This document shows positions 4,800-5,890 of a stretch of 5,890 nucleotides of DNA, in pieces. A model generated the notes under the pieces. The model worked only from the letters and a program-made list of their open reading frames with translations, was not told where the DNA came from and made no database searches. The stretch comes from Patescibacteria group bacterium (GTDB lineage: Bacteria > Patescibacteriota > Minisyncoccia > Portnoybacterales > UBA2143), in NCBI GenBank assembly GCA_018829245.1, contig JAHJUH010000012.1, positions 1-5,890 on the forward strand. The letters run 5' to 3'. The first letter of the stretch is position 1, and every line of letters begins with the position of its first letter. Position numbers and translations under genes: made by a program.

Positions 4800-4804
4800 A
4801 AAGC

Positions 4805-5131
4805 ATGAAGCCAGAAAAATGGGAAAACTTAATAGGGGATATTAAGGATAAATTTGAAGTTGAAGAACATGATAAAAAACATCTTGATGAACAAGGTGGT
4901 ACAGATATTGAATCTATTATCTTTAAAGGTCCTTTAGGAAGGATGAAATTGGAATTTATCACTAAACCAGTTGTTTTAGATAAAAAAACCAGTTATTCCC
5001 AAAGAATTGGCTCTCAGGTAGATATTGAATATATTTATAGCGAAGATGAAAAAACTAATAGATTAATGGCATATAAGTGGAATGAAGCACAAAATGAATG
5101 GATTGAGATTGATGCTGATAGCTTTAGTTAA
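4805..5131 (+). CDS. Conserved-looking 108-residue soluble protein
   Basis: Encodes 108 residues with no signal peptide or membrane helix. The N-terminal helix (M-K-P-E-K-W-E-N-L-I-G-D-I-K-D-K-F, 1-17) precedes a mainly beta region with F-K-G-P-L-G-R-M-K-L-E-F (40-51), T-K-P-V-V-L-D-K-K-T-S-Y-S (53-65) and D-I-E-Y-I-Y-S (73-79), ending Y-K-W-N-E-A-Q-N-E-W (90-99). It looks like a conserved hypothetical of Patescibacteria. I recognise no function. It starts 5 nt after the SPFH stop without its own promoter or clear ribosome site, so it is read as the second gene of that operon and may work with the SPFH protein. A terminator follows. Confidence 0.8.
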   Translation: MKPEKWENLIGDIKDKFEVEEHDKKHLDEQGGTDIESIIFKGPLGRMKLEFITKPVVLDKKTSYSQRIGSQVDIEYIYSEDEKTNRLMAYKWNEAQNEWIEIDADSFS

Positions 5132-5147
5132 AAGAAAAGAATAAAAT

Positions 5148-5173
5148 AAAAATCGCTTAACAGGCGATTTTTT
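5148..5173 (+). terminator. Terminator after the SPFH operon
   Basis: A5-TCGC (5148-5156) pairs perfectly with GCGATTTTT (5164-5172), with loop TTAACAG and a six-T run at 5168-5173. Copy 3 of the 34-bp element. Unlike the other two copies it lies outside coding sequence, 16 nt after the stop. Confidence 0.85.
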
Positions 5174-5181
5174 GTTAGAAT
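5173..5181 (+). promoter_or_regulatory. Extended -10 promoter giving leaderless mRNA for 5189
   Basis: TGTTAGAAT is TGn-TAGAAT (-10 at 5176-5181), starting at the last T of the terminator. Seven nt separate it from ATG 5189, so the transcript would start at or next to the start codon. A second, overlapping TAGAAT lies at 5181-5186 but is too close to the ATG. Confidence 0.6.
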
Positions 5182-5188
5182 AGAATAG

Positions 5189-5890
5189 ATGAAGGAATTT
5201 AGAATTATAGGTATGGTTTTAATTATTGGAGCGGTTCTTTTTATTAATCCAATAGAATTAAACAATGATAGTAATCAAGTAGTTGAGAAGAGAATAATTA
5301 AAGAATATGTTTTAGAAATTGAAGATGTATTATTAGATATTCCCTTTATTTCTCAAGCTCCATTTGAAGAATGGAATAATCCTGTTTATCAGGATGGCTG
5401 TGAAGAAGCAGCTGCTTTAATGGCTGTTTACTGGGCTTTAAATAAAGATTTAAATAAGGAAATAGCCCAACAAGAAATATTAGCTATTTCTAATTATGAA
5501 CAAGAGAATTTTGGCACTTATATGGATACTTCTGTTTATGATACAGTTGAAAGGATTATTAAAGGATATTTTGGGTATAATAATGTAGAAGTAAAGGAAG
5601 TTAATAAGATTAATGATATAATTAAGGAAATTGAAAAGAATAGAGCAGTAATTATTCCAGCTAATGGGCAATTATTAAATAATCCATATTTTACTCTACC
5701 TGGACCAGAAAGGCATAATTTAGTTATTCGAGGATATGATTCAGAGAATCAAGAGTTTATTGTTAATGATCCAGGAACTAAAAAAGGTCAAGAATATAGA
5801 TATAGTCAAGAAGTTTTATTTAATTCTATTAGAGATTATCCTACAGGCAATCATAAGCCAATTATTAATCAAAAAAAATTTATGATTGTG
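5189..5890 (+). CDS. C39-like cysteine peptidase, membrane-anchored or secreted, 3' truncated by window
   Basis: The frame is open from ATG 5189 to the window end: 234 residues with no stop. Residues 5-20 form a signal anchor or signal peptide. After a linker, L-D-I-P-F-I-S-Q-A-P (49-58) opens a peptidase C39-like (C39_2) domain. C71 in Q-D-G-C-E-E-A-A-A is the likely nucleophile, H176 in P-E-R-H-N-L-V-I-R-G-Y-D the catalytic His, and D194 in I-V-N-D-P-G-T the third residue. All three are present, so an active enzyme is likely. Known relatives are papain-fold enzymes, some of which cut double-glycine leaders. No ABC transporter is fused within the visible part, so the substrate is unknown. 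Transcription is separate, from the promoter at 5173-5181. The real C-terminus lies beyond the window. Confidence 0.85.
   Translation, partial: MKEFRIIGMVLIIGAVLFINPIELNNDSNQVVEKRIIKEYVLEIEDVLLDIPFISQAPFEEWNNPVYQDGCEEAAALMAVYWALNKDLNKEIAQQEILAISNYEQENFGTYMDTSVYDTVERIIKGYFGYNNVEVKEVNKINDIIKEIEKNRAVIIPANGQLLNNPYFTLPGPERHNLVIRGYDSENQEFIVNDPGTKKGQEYRYSQEVLFNSIRDYPTGNHKPIINQKKFMIV

Noticed and set aside
4805..4860. CsbD-like stress protein (K-W-E-N-L-I-G-D-I-K-D-K-F)
   Set aside because: The resemblance is limited to one short helix. The remaining beta-rich 90 residues do not fit CsbD.
5480..5671. 63-codon minus-strand ORF
   Set aside because: It is a shadow of the C39-like peptidase, with an Asn/Ile-rich product reflecting the AT-rich complement.
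1..5890. CRISPR array, tRNA, rRNA or transposase
   Set aside because: No regularly spaced direct repeats of 24-40 bp, no cloverleaf or rRNA-like segment, and no DDE or tyrosine/serine recombinase motifs were seen in either strand.

Overview
The window looks like a compact, AT-rich genome of the Patescibacteria/CPR type (Parcubacteria-like). This is inferred from short intergenic gaps, many small membrane or hypothetical proteins, a prohibitin-type SPFH protein and a C39-like peptidase of the kinds often seen there, and start codons placed directly behind -10 boxes. No single marker gene proves the taxonomy. The standard code fits: TGG is Trp, and the one relevant TGA (1321) acts as a stop. 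All supported genes are on the + strand. I see no rRNA, tRNA, CRISPR array or transposase.

Layout. 3-314: small VanZ/DUF2585-like membrane protein. 315-447: a sigma70-type promoter (353-381) and a strong Shine-Dalgarno for 448-855, a short DMT/EamA-like membrane protein. 884-1323: a secreted helical protein whose signal peptide and body lie in different frames (a -1 shift). 1296-1329: a terminator fused to a promoter. 1398-2112: a small protein overlapping a MNT/AbiEii-type nucleotidyltransferase, read here as a MenA1/MenT1-like toxin-antitoxin pair. 2115-2154: terminator. 2165-2218: operator-like repeats on a near-consensus promoter. 2227-3361: an Xre-HTH plus Panacea (DUF4065/SocA-like) antitoxin overlapping a RelE/ParE-fold toxin. 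3334-3367: a second terminator-promoter fusion. 3374-3877: a four-helix membrane protein and a 28-residue membrane microprotein. 3972-5131: a prohibitin-family SPFH protein followed 5 nt later by a 108-residue soluble protein. 5148-5181: a third terminator-promoter fusion, driving 5189 to the window end, a membrane-anchored or secreted C39-like cysteine peptidase cut by the edge. No gene-free stretch exceeds about 135 bases.

How it fits together. Two different toxin-antitoxin modules lie back to back (about 1364-3361) as a small defence/addiction island between housekeeping-like membrane genes. The most distinctive non-gene signal is a 34-bp element present three times (1296-1329, 3334-3367, 5148-5181). 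In each copy a terminator hairpin sits where the -35 box and spacer should be, and a -10 hexamer follows at the same offset. Twice the hairpin is also translated as the C-terminal tail (K-I-A-K-x-x-I-F) of the upstream protein, whose stop codon abuts the -10 box. Several genes appear to be transcribed as leaderless or nearly leaderless mRNAs.
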